63,817 nucleotides of DNA, from contig JAJCXY010000084.1 in the NCBI GenBank assembly GCA_029263215.1, forward strand, positions 1 through 63,817, given 5' to 3'. The notes under the pieces were generated by a model, which worked only from the letters and a program-made list of their open reading frames with translations, had not been told where the DNA came from and searched no databases. This stretch comes from Acidimicrobiales bacterium. Lineage in GTDB: Bacteria; Actinomycetota; Acidimicrobiia; Acidimicrobiales; Aldehydirespiratoraceae. Each line of letters begins with the position of its first letter. Position 1 is the stretch's first letter. Of the stretch, positions 26,652-34,480 are shown one piece after another. The position numbers and the translations under genes are program-made.

Positions 26652-26701
26652 CCGGCGCATCTGAATCTCTCGCGCGGTCGCCCTCGATGTCGCGTTGACC
26701 C

Positions 26702-26938
26702 TCACCGGAGGAGCGCGTAGACGTCCTCTAAGCGATTCCTCCCATCTGGGACGGAGCGCCAAGGTCTCACCAACTTGTCATCCGACGACCTGGGCACCAG
26801 ATGGACATGGAGGTGGAAGACGTCTTGCCATCCGACGGCGCGGTTCGCCTGGAAGAGCGTCATCCCCTCCGGGCTCAAACGCTCCTTGAGCAAGTTGGCC
26901 ATCAGGCAAACAGTGCGAGCAACGTCAGCCTTGCTCAT
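26702..26938 (-). pseudogene. HIT-family protein, 5'-truncated remnant
   Basis: The 78 residues end with a good HIT block, FQANRAVGWQDVFHLHVHLVPR, where HLHVH is the nucleotide-hydrolase His triad (HxHxH). A complete HIT protein needs about 60 more residues upstream. In the minus-strand frame a TGA lies 5 codons before the methionine, and HIT-like sequence (GTIHDVDELTD) continues in another frame, so a frameshift or truncation has destroyed the N-terminus. Its 3' end faces copy A of the repeat 50 bp away. Confidence 0.65.
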
Positions 26939-26989
26939 GCCGAGTCGGTCAATTCATCGACATCGTGGATGGTTCCGAGCGGCGGGTCA

Positions 26990-27208
26990 CTACCCAAACG
27001 ACCTTGCCAGTTCCCGACCGCGAGCACCCGGCCCTGCCGTCGCGGACGTGGACCGCCCCGTCGCCGGGCGGGCTTCGCGTAGGAGTTGGAAGCGGAGATG
27101 CATGGCTACTGGCCCGCTGCGTCGCAGCGCCTTCATGAGATGGTACTTCTCCGCGGCAGCACGTCGATCGGCCTGGATGGTGGTGGCGAGGGAAAGGGTG
27201 GGGTTCAT
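26990..27208 (-). CDS. Small hypothetical protein (72 aa)
   Basis: A basic 72-residue protein starting MNPTLSLATTIQADRRAAAE. GGAG lies about 6 nt before the ATG at 27208, a good ribosome site; an earlier ATG at 27274 has none. It is divergent from soxR and shares the palindromic operator region with it, so it may be a SoxR-controlled gene. No family recognised, and it abuts the HIT remnant. Confidence 0.4.
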   Translation of the reverse strand: MNPTLSLATTIQADRRAAAEKYHLMKALRRSGPVAMHLRFQLLREARPATGRSTSATAGPGARGRELARSFG

Positions 27209-27280
27209 GGCTTCTCCATTCGAGATCCTCGGGACTCGGCCCGAGATCCGCAGCTCATACTGCGCTGTCTTCACCGTAAA

Positions 27281-27300
27281 CCTTCAAGTAAAGTTGAAGG
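27281..27300. promoter_or_regulatory. SoxR-like operator
   Basis: CCTTCAAGTAAAGTTGAAGG has perfect 7-bp arms (CCTTCAA / TTGAAGG) around 6 bases and resembles the soxbox CCTCAAGTTAACTTGAGG. It ends 15 bp before the soxR start, in the right position for a MerR-family regulator acting on its own promoter or the divergent one. Confidence 0.8.
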
Positions 27301-27315
27301 CAAGGAGGAATCTCG

Positions 27316-27822
27316 ATGAAACGTCGAACAAACCCCCGCGAGTTCAAGATCGGCGAGATCGCTGCCCGCACCGGCTCGGCCACATCCGCCCTCCGCTTCT
27401 ACGAATCGAACGGGCTGATCACCAGCCGTCGAAACGAGAGCGGCTACCGGATCTACCGAAGCGACGTCGTGCGGCGGGTCAGCTTCATCCGCACCGCCCA
27501 ACGCGTCGGGCTGGCGCTCGAGGAGATCAAGGATGCACTCGCTTCCCTTCCCCATGGCCGCACCCCCACCGCGAAGGACTGGGCGAGGTTGGCTGACAGC
27601 TGGCGTCCGAGCCTCGACGAGCGGATTGAAGTTCTGACCCGACTTCGCGATCAGCTCGACAGCTGCATCGGATGCGGCTGCTTGTCTCTCGATTCGTGTG
27701 GCATCTGGAACCCTGACGACACAGCCGCGGGGCTCGGGACCGGCGCCCGCTACCTGGTGTCCGACGAACGCCCAGCGGGCGGCGAGCCCTGGGCACCTGC
27801 GGGCCCCGAGAGTGCGATCTGA
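27316..27822 (+). CDS. soxR: Redox-sensitive transcriptional activator SoxR
   Basis: A 168-residue MerR-family regulator. The winged HTH spans residues 10-80 (FKIGEIAARTGSATSALRFY). The [2Fe-2S] site is complete: Cys117, Cys120, Cys122 and Cys128 in CIGCGCLSLDSC, the C-x2-C-x-C-x5-C pattern of SoxR, followed by GIWNPDD and GTGARYL. Length is slightly above the usual 150. ATG at 27316 has an AGGAGG ribosome site. It senses redox-active compounds. Orientation is opposite to most neighbouring cassette genes. Confidence 0.95.
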   Translation: MKRRTNPREFKIGEIAARTGSATSALRFYESNGLITSRRNESGYRIYRSDVVRRVSFIRTAQRVGLALEEIKDALASLPHGRTPTAKDWARLADSWRPSLDERIEVLTRLRDQLDSCIGCGCLSLDSCGIWNPDDTAAGLGTGARYLVSDERPAGGEPWAPAGPESAI

Positions 27823-27896
27823 CGGCCATACGACCGAGATAGTGGCTAGGCCCCGCACCCCCGAGTCCGACTGCCGGCCACAGCCAGTGTCCCGCA

Positions 27897-28122
27897 GCGG
27901 ATGAGGGGTTGACCAACATTCAAGGTGTCAGTTGACACTCGCACGAAGTGGCGGCGCCTCGACAGCTACCGCAGGCAGCTCGTCGACGAATCAACCTTGT
28001 TGTACGACGCCGACCTGCTGAAACTGCCGGTCGAGTTGACCATCCCCACCGGCGGGTTGTTCGGTGGGAAGCTCAAGGCTGCGGTCGACGGCCTCAACGG
28101 AGCAGCCTGCCCCACCAACTGA
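27897..28122 (+). repeat. Repeat copy B
   Basis: Homologous to copy A from TTCAAGGTGTCAGTTGACAC to the end of the possible selenoprotein gene. Against A, most differences are in third codon positions (for example CTG/CTC, GAT/GAC, TCT/TCA), so it diverged under protein-level constraint. It would encode SVDTRTKWRRLDSY and the rest in one open frame to 28122, and a TGA again stands just before the block (27910-27912). There is no N-terminal part. The preceding GAGGGGTTGACCAAC is shared in degenerate form with C, D and E. Confidence 0.85.
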
Positions 28123-28388
28123 TCTGAGAGATGGGCCTTGATGCACGACCGCTGAGCAAGGCCATGGGCGCAGCTACATTGCCGTGATGTTCCGGGCTGA
28201 CTCGCCGAGAGGTCGGCGGCGCGTGATTATCGGCGGACCCGGAGCTGACTCACCCCATTCTCCCAGCCGGTTATGTGGCGCGGCCGCGGGTTTCGGTCGC
28301 CGACATTTCCGAGTGGGCTCTGCGCTGCTCGAAGGCTCCACATGGCCTTGGGAACTGTCTGCGGCCCAAGCGCGAATCGGTCAGGGCG
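28123..28388. other. Unassigned intergenic stretch
   Basis: A 266-bp gap between repeat copy B and the 3' end of the XRE gene. It contains only weak reading frames without family resemblance, and no clear terminator or RNA structure. It may be a decayed cassette. Confidence 0.5.
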
Positions 28389-28856
28389 CTACCGATCCTT
28401 GACGTTGTCGATCTCGTTGACCAGTTCTTTCGTATCTGGGCGGTCTTTGAGGTCGCGGAGTTCGCCGACCAGTCGCTCGGTGTCTGGGTGGTCCTTGAGC
28501 TTGTCGATTTCATTGATGAATCGCTCCGTATCCGGACGCCCTCTGAGTTTGCGAACCTCATCGACGAGCCGGCCCGCTTTGTGCGAGCGGTCTGTTCCTC
28601 GGTGCTCTGAGTCCATGTGCTTGTGACCTTGATCGGTGGATGGGACTGGGTATTGAAAAACGTCGTCTAGGGGAACCGCCAACGCCTGCGCGATTCTGAA
28701 CGCCATTTCGAGGGACGGTGAGTATCGGCCCTTCTCGATGGCGATCACGGTCTGGCGGGTTACACCGATGCGGTCTGCGAGTTCCGCCTGGGTCATTTCG
28801 CCGTGGGCGAACCTGAGTGACCGAATCGAATTGGTGACCTTGGTTGGTTTGACCAT
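28389..28856 (-). CDS. XRE-family (HTH_3) regulator with C-terminal 16-residue tandem repeats
   Basis: A 155-residue protein. Residues 8-70 are a compact XRE helix-turn-helix of the small-regulator type (MTQAELADRIGVTRQTVIAI, then EKGRYSPSLEMAFRIAQAL). Residues 97-155 are three full and one partial 16-residue repeats ending in PDTER/PDTKE: LVDEVRKLRGRPDTER, FINEIDKLKDHPDTER, LVGELRDLKDRPDTKE, LVNEIDNVKDR. Such small XRE proteins normally stop near residue 70, so the repeat tail is an unusual addition. The tail is highly charged and helical. DNA target and partner are unknown. Confidence 0.88.
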   Translation of the reverse strand: MVKPTKVTNSIRSLRFAHGEMTQAELADRIGVTRQTVIAIEKGRYSPSLEMAFRIAQALAVPLDDVFQYPVPSTDQGHKHMDSEHRGTDRSHKAGRLVDEVRKLRGRPDTERFINEIDKLKDHPDTERLVGELRDLKDRPDTKELVNEIDNVKDR

Positions 28857-29100
28857 TCGTTGAAACCTCAGCGGGCAAGGACACTCTTGACGAGAAGGGA
28901 AGTGTATAGGAAACCGAACACAATGTTAAAGATTCTTTACTATCCGTGGCTAGCCATGCTCAGGCACCGCAGAGCCACGACCGCCTCATTGCGGCAACCG
29001 TCCAACGCCAAGACATGTCTGGCATTTAGATCGGCGGGCCGCCTACCCGGCAACTTGTCGGGCCTGTTCGATATCGACTCACAGATTCCCGGTCGGTTCA

Positions 29101-29505
29101 CCAAGGCTTGCGTCACAGTTCGGCGACTTCGCCAACTCGAAGGAGCTTCATTCGCTCACCCGCGAAATGTACGAGGCCGGCAAGGTGGTCTCAGCTGTTT
29201 GTCACGACACCGCTGCGCTGCAAAACGTTCAGTTGACCAACGGTGAATATCTCGTGAAGGGTAAGAACGTGACTGGCTTCCGGTACTCGGATGAAAGAGT
29301 CGCTGGTGTGAAAAAGTTCGTGCCCTATGACCTTGAGGGTGCCCTGAAGGAACGAGGCATGAACTACAGCCACGCATTCCTTCCCCTTGGCGGACACAGC
29401 GTTGTCGATGGTCTCCTCGTCACCGGACAGAACCCGAACTCCGCAACCGAGACCGCCGAGATGGCGCTCGAAGTGCTCCGCGGCCGTCGGCTCGACAGCT
29501 ATTGA
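29101..29505 (+). pseudogene. DJ-1/PfpI-type glutamine amidotransferase-like protein, 5'-truncated
   Basis: The readable part covers the C-terminal half of the family: LTREMYEAGKVVSAVCH carries the nucleophile-elbow Cys (AVCHD), then NGEYLVKGKNVTGF and FLPLGGHSVVDGLLVTGQNP. The N-terminal 80-100 residues are missing, since the frame upstream does not match. The C-terminus ends RGRRLDSY, which is identical to residues in the repeat family and probably came from fusion with it, not from the ancestral gene. ATG at 29167 would give a 112-residue fragment unlikely to be active. Confidence 0.6.
29473..29503 (+). repeat. Possible repeat fragment F
   Basis: GTGCTCCGCG here is identical to the left end of copy C, and is joined directly to GCCGTCGGCTCGACAGCTA, which matches the later GCCGGCACCTCGACAGCTA of copy C with two mismatches. 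About 50 bp in between are deleted relative to C. Short, so confidence is low. Confidence 0.35.
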
Positions 29506-29567
29506 TTCGAGAACTGGACCAAGCACCATGCTGCTCGTGAGTTGCACTCAGCGGTATCGCCCTCGCA

Positions 29568-30377
29568 CTACGCCGTTGCGACGGCGACCAGTGAAGTGCT
29601 CGGCATCGTGAGGATCCCGCCGGTGATGTAATCCGATAGTTCATCAGCAATCTGATCGATCATCGACCTCAAGGCATCGGGATGCATGGCCTCGATCCGC
29701 TCGGCGATCGGTAGTGCACGCAGATTTCCTTCGACGGCTTCGGTGGCATCGATCGGTGACCGCATGATCACAGCGGATTCGACCTCCAGCGAAGTAAACC
29801 CCGCTCCCGAGAAGATCTCGGCCAGCCCCGCGGGGTCCCCGAACCCCATAGGAGCACGCATGATCTCGCCGGCCGGTTCCGACAAATGTGCGGCCAGTCC
29901 GTTCGCCAGCGCGGCGATGTACGGGTTCTCTTCGAGCCGGCTCCAGACGCTGACGGCCGCCACCCCGCCAGGGCGCAGCACCCGTCGCATCTCCGACACC
30001 GCCGCCTCCTTGTTCGGCACAAACTGCAACGCCTGTTGGCAGAGCAGCGCATCGAACACGTCTGATTCAAACGGGAGACTCTCGGCATCGGCGCAGCGCC
30101 ACTGCACCGGAGCGCCCTCGACCCCCAGTCGCTCGGCCTCGGCGAGCATGGCCTCGTTCAGATCAGACGCCGTGATCGCGCCTGTCGTTCCGATGACTGG
30201 TCCGAGTGCACGCGAGACAACGCCGGTGCCACACCCAAGATCCAAGACACTCGACCCGGCAACGATGCCCGCTCGCTCCACCAGGTCGTCCGCCCATTTC
30301 GCAAACCATGAAGCAACATGTCGCTCGTACAGCTCAGCCGTCGAGCCCGATACCTGCCATCGCTCTTGGTTTGTCAT
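29568..30377 (-). CDS. Class I SAM-dependent methyltransferase
   Basis: A 269-residue methyltransferase_11/25-type enzyme. SAM motif I is VLDLGCGTG; motif II has ITASDLNEAML; the post-motif segment CADAESLPFESDVFDALLCQ and RVLRPGGVAAVS are typical. ATG at 30377 begins MTNQERWQVSGS; further upstream reading would overlap repeat C. The substrate is unknown, and the ubiquinone/menaquinone-like fold does not settle it. Its 3' end lies 62 bp from fragment F. Confidence 0.88.
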   Translation of the reverse strand: MTNQERWQVSGSTAELYERHVASWFAKWADDLVERAGIVAGSSVLDLGCGTGVVSRALGPVIGTTGAITASDLNEAMLAEAERLGVEGAPVQWRCADAESLPFESDVFDALLCQQALQFVPNKEAAVSEMRRVLRPGGVAAVSVWSRLEENPYIAALANGLAAHLSEPAGEIMRAPMGFGDPAGLAEIFSGAGFTSLEVESAVIMRSPIDATEAVEGNLRALPIAERIEAMHPDALRSMIDQIADELSDYITGGILTMPSTSLVAVATA

Positions 30378-30482
30378 GAGCGAATCATTGCACTGCCGGG
30401 CAGCCACGCGCTGGCGCTGTGATCCAGCGGAGCAGCGGCAATGGTCGGCACCGGCCCGCTCCATCATGTCGCGCCCGCGTCC

Positions 30483-30630
30483 GTGCTCCGCGTTGAGGGG
30501 TTGGCGCGTGTTCGAGGGATCAGTCGACACAACAACGAAAGGCCGGCACCTCGACAGCTACCGCAAGCAGCTCGTCGACGAATCAGCCCTGCGCTACAAC
30601 ACCGACCTGCTGAAACTGCCCGTCAACCCC
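30483..30630 (+). repeat. Repeat copy C
   Basis: Begins GTGCTCCGCGTTGAGGGG, then TTCGAGGGATCAGTCGACAC, and runs to CTGCCCGTCAAC, after which similarity to A stops, 8 bp before the DUF4326 stop. In frame it would read FEGSVDTTTKGRHLDSYRKQ. The TGA seen in A and B is TGG here. It lies in the divergent space beyond the methyltransferase start. Confidence 0.8.
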
Positions 30631-30637
30631 TTGCAAT

Positions 30638-30964
30638 TCAGCGGACGAAACCATCGCGGGTTTCCACGAGCTCGACCAACACATCGCCATGGCAGTGCTT
30701 CGGCGCACACCAACAACCCAAACGGCGACCTCTCAATTCTTCAAGCGAACTCATCAGATCGGGCTGGGTCACGACCCATTCACGGTACGCAGCGACGACG
30801 CGCTCGCGTTCGGCCTCACTGTCATCGGTCATGACGAATGGGTTTCCCCACTTGCTGCCCCGGATTCCATGCTCGGGCACGGCACGCCCGATGTAGACGT
30901 CGAAGTCTTCGTGCAAGTTGTGGACCACGGTTGTCCTGTCACTGCTCACAGCTCCACTCTGCAC
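30638..30964 (-). CDS. DUF4326 domain protein
   Basis: A 108-residue protein with the DUF4326 signature: IGRAVPEHGIRGSKWGNPF, then LEELRGRRLGCWCAPKHCHG. The clustered Cys and His (CWC...HCHGDVL) suggest a metal site. The family is common in phages and mobile islands and has no established reaction. The 3' end abuts copy C; copy E begins about 100 bp upstream of the start. Confidence 0.88.
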   Translation of the reverse strand: MQSGAVSSDRTTVVHNLHEDFDVYIGRAVPEHGIRGSKWGNPFVMTDDSEAERERVVAAYREWVVTQPDLMSSLEELRGRRLGCWCAPKHCHGDVLVELVETRDGFVR

Positions 30965-31068
30965 GACTCCCGCTCAGAAGGCGCAGCCCTGACGGAAATG
31001 TTCCTTCCGAGATCGGCACGAATACGCGGCGAACGGTGTCCCCCAGATATCGGCCACCGCTCAAGGTT

Positions 31069-31185
31069 CTCCGCGTTGACGGCTCAACCAACGTTCGAGG
31101 TATCGGTCGATGCAGTTGACCATCATCACTGGCGGGTCGTTCGGCGGGAAACTCAAAGCTGCCGTCGACAAGCTCAACGGTAGGC
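31069..31185 (+). repeat. Repeat copy E (internal deletion)
   Basis: Starts CTCCGCGTTGACGGCTCAAC like C, then TTCGAGGTATCGGTCGAT. It skips about 110 bp of the A sequence and resumes at CAGTTGACCATCATCACTGG, continuing to AAGCTCAACGG. The block containing the conserved GTCGACGA core is missing. It ends about 20 bp before the 3' end of the hydrolase-methyltransferase gene. Confidence 0.75.
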
Positions 31186-31205
31186 AGTTCGCGGCGGCCC
31201 AGCCT

Positions 31206-32636
31206 TCAACGGTGGAGGACCTGAACAGTGAGAGTGCGCCTGTCGAGGCGACGCTCTGAGTCCACCCGAAGGCCAGCCGCTTCGATGATCGGTGACAGTC
31301 CGCCGCGTTCGGAATAGTCCCGGAAGGCCCTCAGATGCTCGCGGCCAGCCGCCAGCTCGACAGCCCGGTTGCGCAGGCCGGAAACGTTCCTAGCCATCGG
31401 AACGGCGAAATCGGCCACGACTACCCGCTTGGCCACCCGGCCCAACTCACAAAGAACCGGGACCCGACAGGCCTCAGGCATCTCGTGCAACGCCATTACC
31501 ACCGTCGCCACGTCGAACGCCTGATCGTCATAGTCGAGGTCGGCTACGTCGCCGACCTCGAACGACAGCGATGAGCTGGTGTCGCGGCGTCTCGCGAACT
31601 CGATGTTTCGTGGTGAGAGGTCAACGCCCACCACCTGCCGGCCTGCCGCAGCTATTCGCCGGGCCAGCCCACCGGTGCCGCAACAAGCATCGAGCACGCG
31701 ATCACCACCAGGCAGGTTGGCGGCCACAAATGCGTGCACGCCTCCGAGGAGAGGCTCGATGACACGGCCGTAGAGAACCCCGTCGTAGAGAACACTGCGA
31801 GGAGTGCGGCGCTCGGGGCGAGAGTCGATGACACCACCGGGGTCGCTCAATCCTCCGGCCTCGAGGAAGCTCGACAGGACTGACGTGACATCGCGCGGAT
31901 TGTCGATCGTCGACAGATGCCCAGCTCGAGGGATCACGAACAGTTCTGCTCCCGGGATGCCGTCGGCGATGACCCGAGCGCGTTCGATCGGCTGGGGCTC
32001 ATCGTGTTCGCCGACCATCACAAGGGTGGGTACGTCGATTTCGCCGAGACGATCCACCACCGCGGCCCGCGCAAAGATCCCCCGTCCAAACCGGATGAGC
32101 GCCACGGCATCACCGGCCAGAATGCGCTCGCGCCATAACGCCACCTCCTCACGCCGCTCGGGGTCGGCCAAGAACACCGGCCCGAACATCATCGCCATCG
32201 TTTTGTCGATCACGGGTCCGAAACCCGCCGCCTTCACAACAGCAAACATGGCCTCGTACTTTGCTCGTTTCAGCCACGACTCGCTCTCAGCCGAGGTGTC
32301 CATCAACACCAGACTCTTCACCAAATCGGGGCGGCGAAACCCGAGACGGAGCCCGACGAACCCACCTGTCGACAGCCCGACGAAATGACACGGAGCAGCA
32401 TCAGTTGCCTCGATGAACCCCTCAGCGTCGCGATACAGCGACTCCATGTCGTAGCCACCTTCAGGCCTCCCGCTCTCACCGTGACCACGGTGGTCGTAGG
32501 CCAGCACGCGGTACCGCTCGCTCAGCACCTCGATCTGAGCATCGAACTGACGCCGGTCGACGAGGTAACTGTGGGACAAGACCACGGTCTCATCCCCCGT
32601 GCCATGCTCCTCAAAGGCAAGCATGCACCCGTTCAC
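31206..32636 (-). CDS. Fusion: alpha/beta hydrolase + class I methyltransferase
   Basis: A 476-residue two-domain protein. The N-terminal alpha/beta hydrolase (about 1-265) has the oxyanion-side VLSHSY, the nucleophile elbow GLSTGG (Ser), the Asp in VMVGEHDEP and the His in RAGHLSTID. The C-terminal methyltransferase (about 280-476) has VLDACCGTGGLARRIA and VGVDLSPRNI. The join is short (SFLEAGGLSDPGG, then an RTPRSVLYDGV linker). GTG at 32636 is the best start (VNGCMLAFEEHG matches the family opening); ATG 4 codons later is the alternative. Confidence 0.85.
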   Translation of the reverse strand: MNGCMLAFEEHGTGDETVVLSHSYLVDRRQFDAQIEVLSERYRVLAYDHRGHGESGRPEGGYDMESLYRDAEGFIEATDAAPCHFVGLSTGGFVGLRLGFRRPDLVKSLVLMDTSAESESWLKRAKYEAMFAVVKAAGFGPVIDKTMAMMFGPVFLADPERREEVALWRERILAGDAVALIRFGRGIFARAAVVDRLGEIDVPTLVMVGEHDEPQPIERARVIADGIPGAELFVIPRAGHLSTIDNPRDVTSVLSSFLEAGGLSDPGGVIDSRPERRTPRSVLYDGVLYGRVIEPLLGGVHAFVAANLPGGDRVLDACCGTGGLARRIAAAGRQVVGVDLSPRNIEFARRRDTSSSLSFEVGDVADLDYDDQAFDVATVVMALHEMPEACRVPVLCELGRVAKRVVVADFAVPMARNVSGLRNRAVELAAGREHLRAFRDYSERGGLSPIIEAAGLRVDSERRLDRRTLTVQVLHR

Positions 32637-32795
32637 AGGTATCCGGTCGATGGTCCGACCGTAGCAGTCCCCTCTTGGTGCCTCTGGCTGAACTAGTCGA
32701 CAAGATCTCAGAACTCCTCCCGGCCACGACAGCAGCGCTGGCCGAGCACGGCACCACATGGTCCCAACCACCGACCGCGGCTTCGGGCAGGGGTG
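32637..32795. other. Unassigned space upstream of the fusion gene
   Basis: 159 bp between the start of the hydrolase-methyltransferase gene and repeat copy D. It presumably holds the promoter of that gene. No palindrome or strong promoter was picked out. Confidence 0.4.
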
Positions 32796-32931
32796 GACGA
32801 GGGGCTATCCAATGTTCGAGAGCTCAGTCGACACCAGAACGGAAGGCCGACGCCTCGACGGCTACCGCTAGCAGCTCGTCGACGAATCAACCTTGGTGAG
32901 GTGACGCCGACCTGCTGAAACTGCTGGTCTG
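32796..32931 (+). repeat. Repeat copy D (decayed)
   Basis: Begins GACGAGGGGCTATCCAATG and contains TTCGAGAGCTCAGTCGACAC. In the A frame it has a stop (CGC TAG) after GRRLDGYR and then a frameshift, so it cannot be translated through. The CAGCTCGTCGACGAATC core is intact. Similarity ends at CTGAAACTGCTGGTC, 45 bp before the DUF1772 stop. Confidence 0.8.
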
Positions 32932-32975
32932 AGGCGCAGCACCGGCGATGGGGCGCGAGCACTCATCCGCCGAGG

Positions 32976-33476
32976 TCAGTCGCCAGTGGTGGCGACGATG
33001 CCGGCGGCTGAGACGAGAGTGAAAGAGCCGATGTTGGCCGCAGTGCGGAGGTAGTGCCAACGGTTCCAGGGCGTCTCGTAGGATCTACGGCGATCGGCGA
33101 TGGCCTGCTCATTGGAGTCGGCGAGGTCGAAAGCTTCGAGGGCGTCGTTCAGGGGCACATTGCCTCCGATGGTCACGCCCAATACTCCAACGATGTAGGT
33201 GGCGGTGGCGCTGGCGAGGAGCCATCCGCGACGGCTGTCGCCGGCCCGGAACTGGACGATTGCCGCACCAGCAAGCAGGAGGGGGATGCCCATGAACGGG
33301 ATGATGAAAGCCGGATTGATGATGGCCTTGTTGATGTTCTGCATCGTCACTATGTACGTGGTGTCAGGAACGCGGCGGGTGCCGGGAATGACCGAAACGG
33401 TCCAGGCGTACCACAGACCTGCCATGAGTCCGGTGGCTACGATGCTTCCTCCGAGGAGTGCTTCTTTGAGTTCCAT
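32976..33476 (-). CDS. DUF1772 (anthrone oxygenase-like) membrane protein
   Basis: A 166-residue protein with four hydrophobic helices (VATGLMAGLWYAWTVSV; FIIPFMGIPLLLAGAAI; ATYIVGVLGVTIGGNVPLN; AANIGSFTLVSAAGIVA). The segment GGNVPLND followed by W...R is the DUF1772 hallmark. The family includes anthrone oxygenases, but most bacterial members are uncharacterised. It lies 36 bp downstream of the NmrA-like gene and probably shares its operon and AraC control. Confidence 0.85.
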   Translation of the reverse strand: MELKEALLGGSIVATGLMAGLWYAWTVSVIPGTRRVPDTTYIVTMQNINKAIINPAFIIPFMGIPLLLAGAAIVQFRAGDSRRGWLLASATATYIVGVLGVTIGGNVPLNDALEAFDLADSNEQAIADRRRSYETPWNRWHYLRTAANIGSFTLVSAAGIVATTGD

Positions 33477-33512
33477 GAGATGGCCTCGCTTTCGTAGGTT
33501 GGTAGTCGTGGC

Positions 33513-34373
33513 TCAGATGACCGAAGCGACCGGAAGGTCCCAGGCGCCGGCGGCGGCGGCAGAGCGGGCGTAGTCGGCGAAATCGCGAGGAGGTCGGCCG
33601 AGGACTTTCTCGACATCGCCGGTCACGAAGGCGTTCCGGCCATCGAGGGCGAGAGCGATCACGTCGGCTATGTGGGTGGCGACCTCACCGGGGAATCCCT
33701 GTTCGGAAATGTCGGCTGCGTAGGCTTCCTTCGACATGGGGACAAACGTGACCTGGCGGCCGATCGCCTCGGTCAGCGTCGTTGCCACCTCGCTCAGTGT
33801 GAGCAACCGAGGACCGGTCAGCTCGTAGAGCTGACCGATGTGACTGTCGTCGAGCAATGCCGCTACGACTACGTCGGCGATGTCATCAGCATCGAGAAAC
33901 GGGTCGACAGCATCGCCGGTGGGCAGCGGCAGGACGCCATGGCGCACCGGGTCGGGGAAGGTTTCGCTGAAGTTCTGGCTGAAGAAACCGCACCGCACCA
34001 CGGTCCAGTCGGCATCGGATTCCTGCAAACGGATCTCCGCTCGACGGGCGCCTTCCTCGCCGCGCCCGGAGAGCAGGACAAGGCGGTTCACCTTGTTGGC
34101 GAGCGCGGTATCGATGAACTCGCCGACGGTTTCGTCAGCGCCGGGGATGGCGAGGTCTGGGAAGTAGGTGACGTAGGCGGCATCGACGTCTTGCAACGCG
34201 GGCGCCCACGAGGATGGATCCTCCCAGTCGAAGTGAACCTCACTCGACCGCGAGGCGGCCTTGACCGACCCGCCGGCGGCCCGCAGGCGGTCGGCGACCC
34301 GGCGGCCGGTCTTGCCGGTTGCGCCGATCACGAGGGTGGTAGCGGTGGATGGGACTGGGGTGTTTTTCTGCAT
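33513..34373 (-). CDS. NmrA-like NAD(P)-binding protein (atypical SDR)
   Basis: A 286-residue protein with the NmrA dinucleotide motif VIGATGKTGRRVADRL, then DADWTVVRCGFFSQNFSE and ELTGPRLLTLSEVATTL, as in ergot-alkaloid-type and NmrA-like reductases. No SDR Tyr-Lys pair is evident, so it may bind NAD(P) without being a classic dehydrogenase. Divergent from the AraC regulator with 107 bp between starts. Confidence 0.85.
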   Translation of the reverse strand: MQKNTPVPSTATTLVIGATGKTGRRVADRLRAAGGSVKAASRSSEVHFDWEDPSSWAPALQDVDAAYVTYFPDLAIPGADETVGEFIDTALANKVNRLVLLSGRGEEGARRAEIRLQESDADWTVVRCGFFSQNFSETFPDPVRHGVLPLPTGDAVDPFLDADDIADVVVAALLDDSHIGQLYELTGPRLLTLSEVATTLTEAIGRQVTFVPMSKEAYAADISEQGFPGEVATHIADVIALALDGRNAFVTGDVEKVLGRPPRDFADYARSAAAAGAWDLPVASVI

Positions 34374-34480
34374 GCGACCAAGTGTCCGGCGAAGCCGACA
34401 AACACTCCATAGCTGAGACGATCGACTCCATGTTCGAGCGTCTCGACTCGCGATTCGCACGCGCTTAGTGTTGGGAACTC

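Noticed and set aside
28184..28402. Plus-strand frame of 72 codons overlapping the end of the XRE gene
   Set aside because: Arg/Gly/Pro-rich antisense-like composition, no ribosome site and no family resemblance.
30838..31183. Plus-strand frames over the DUF4326 gene and copy E
   Set aside because: Shadows of the minus-strand gene and of an internally deleted repeat; no protein of its own is supported.
34415..34444. GAGACG / CGTCTC arms in the AraC promoter as a proved operator
   Set aside because: Six-base arms 18 bp apart occur often by chance; kept only as a remark in the AraC entry.
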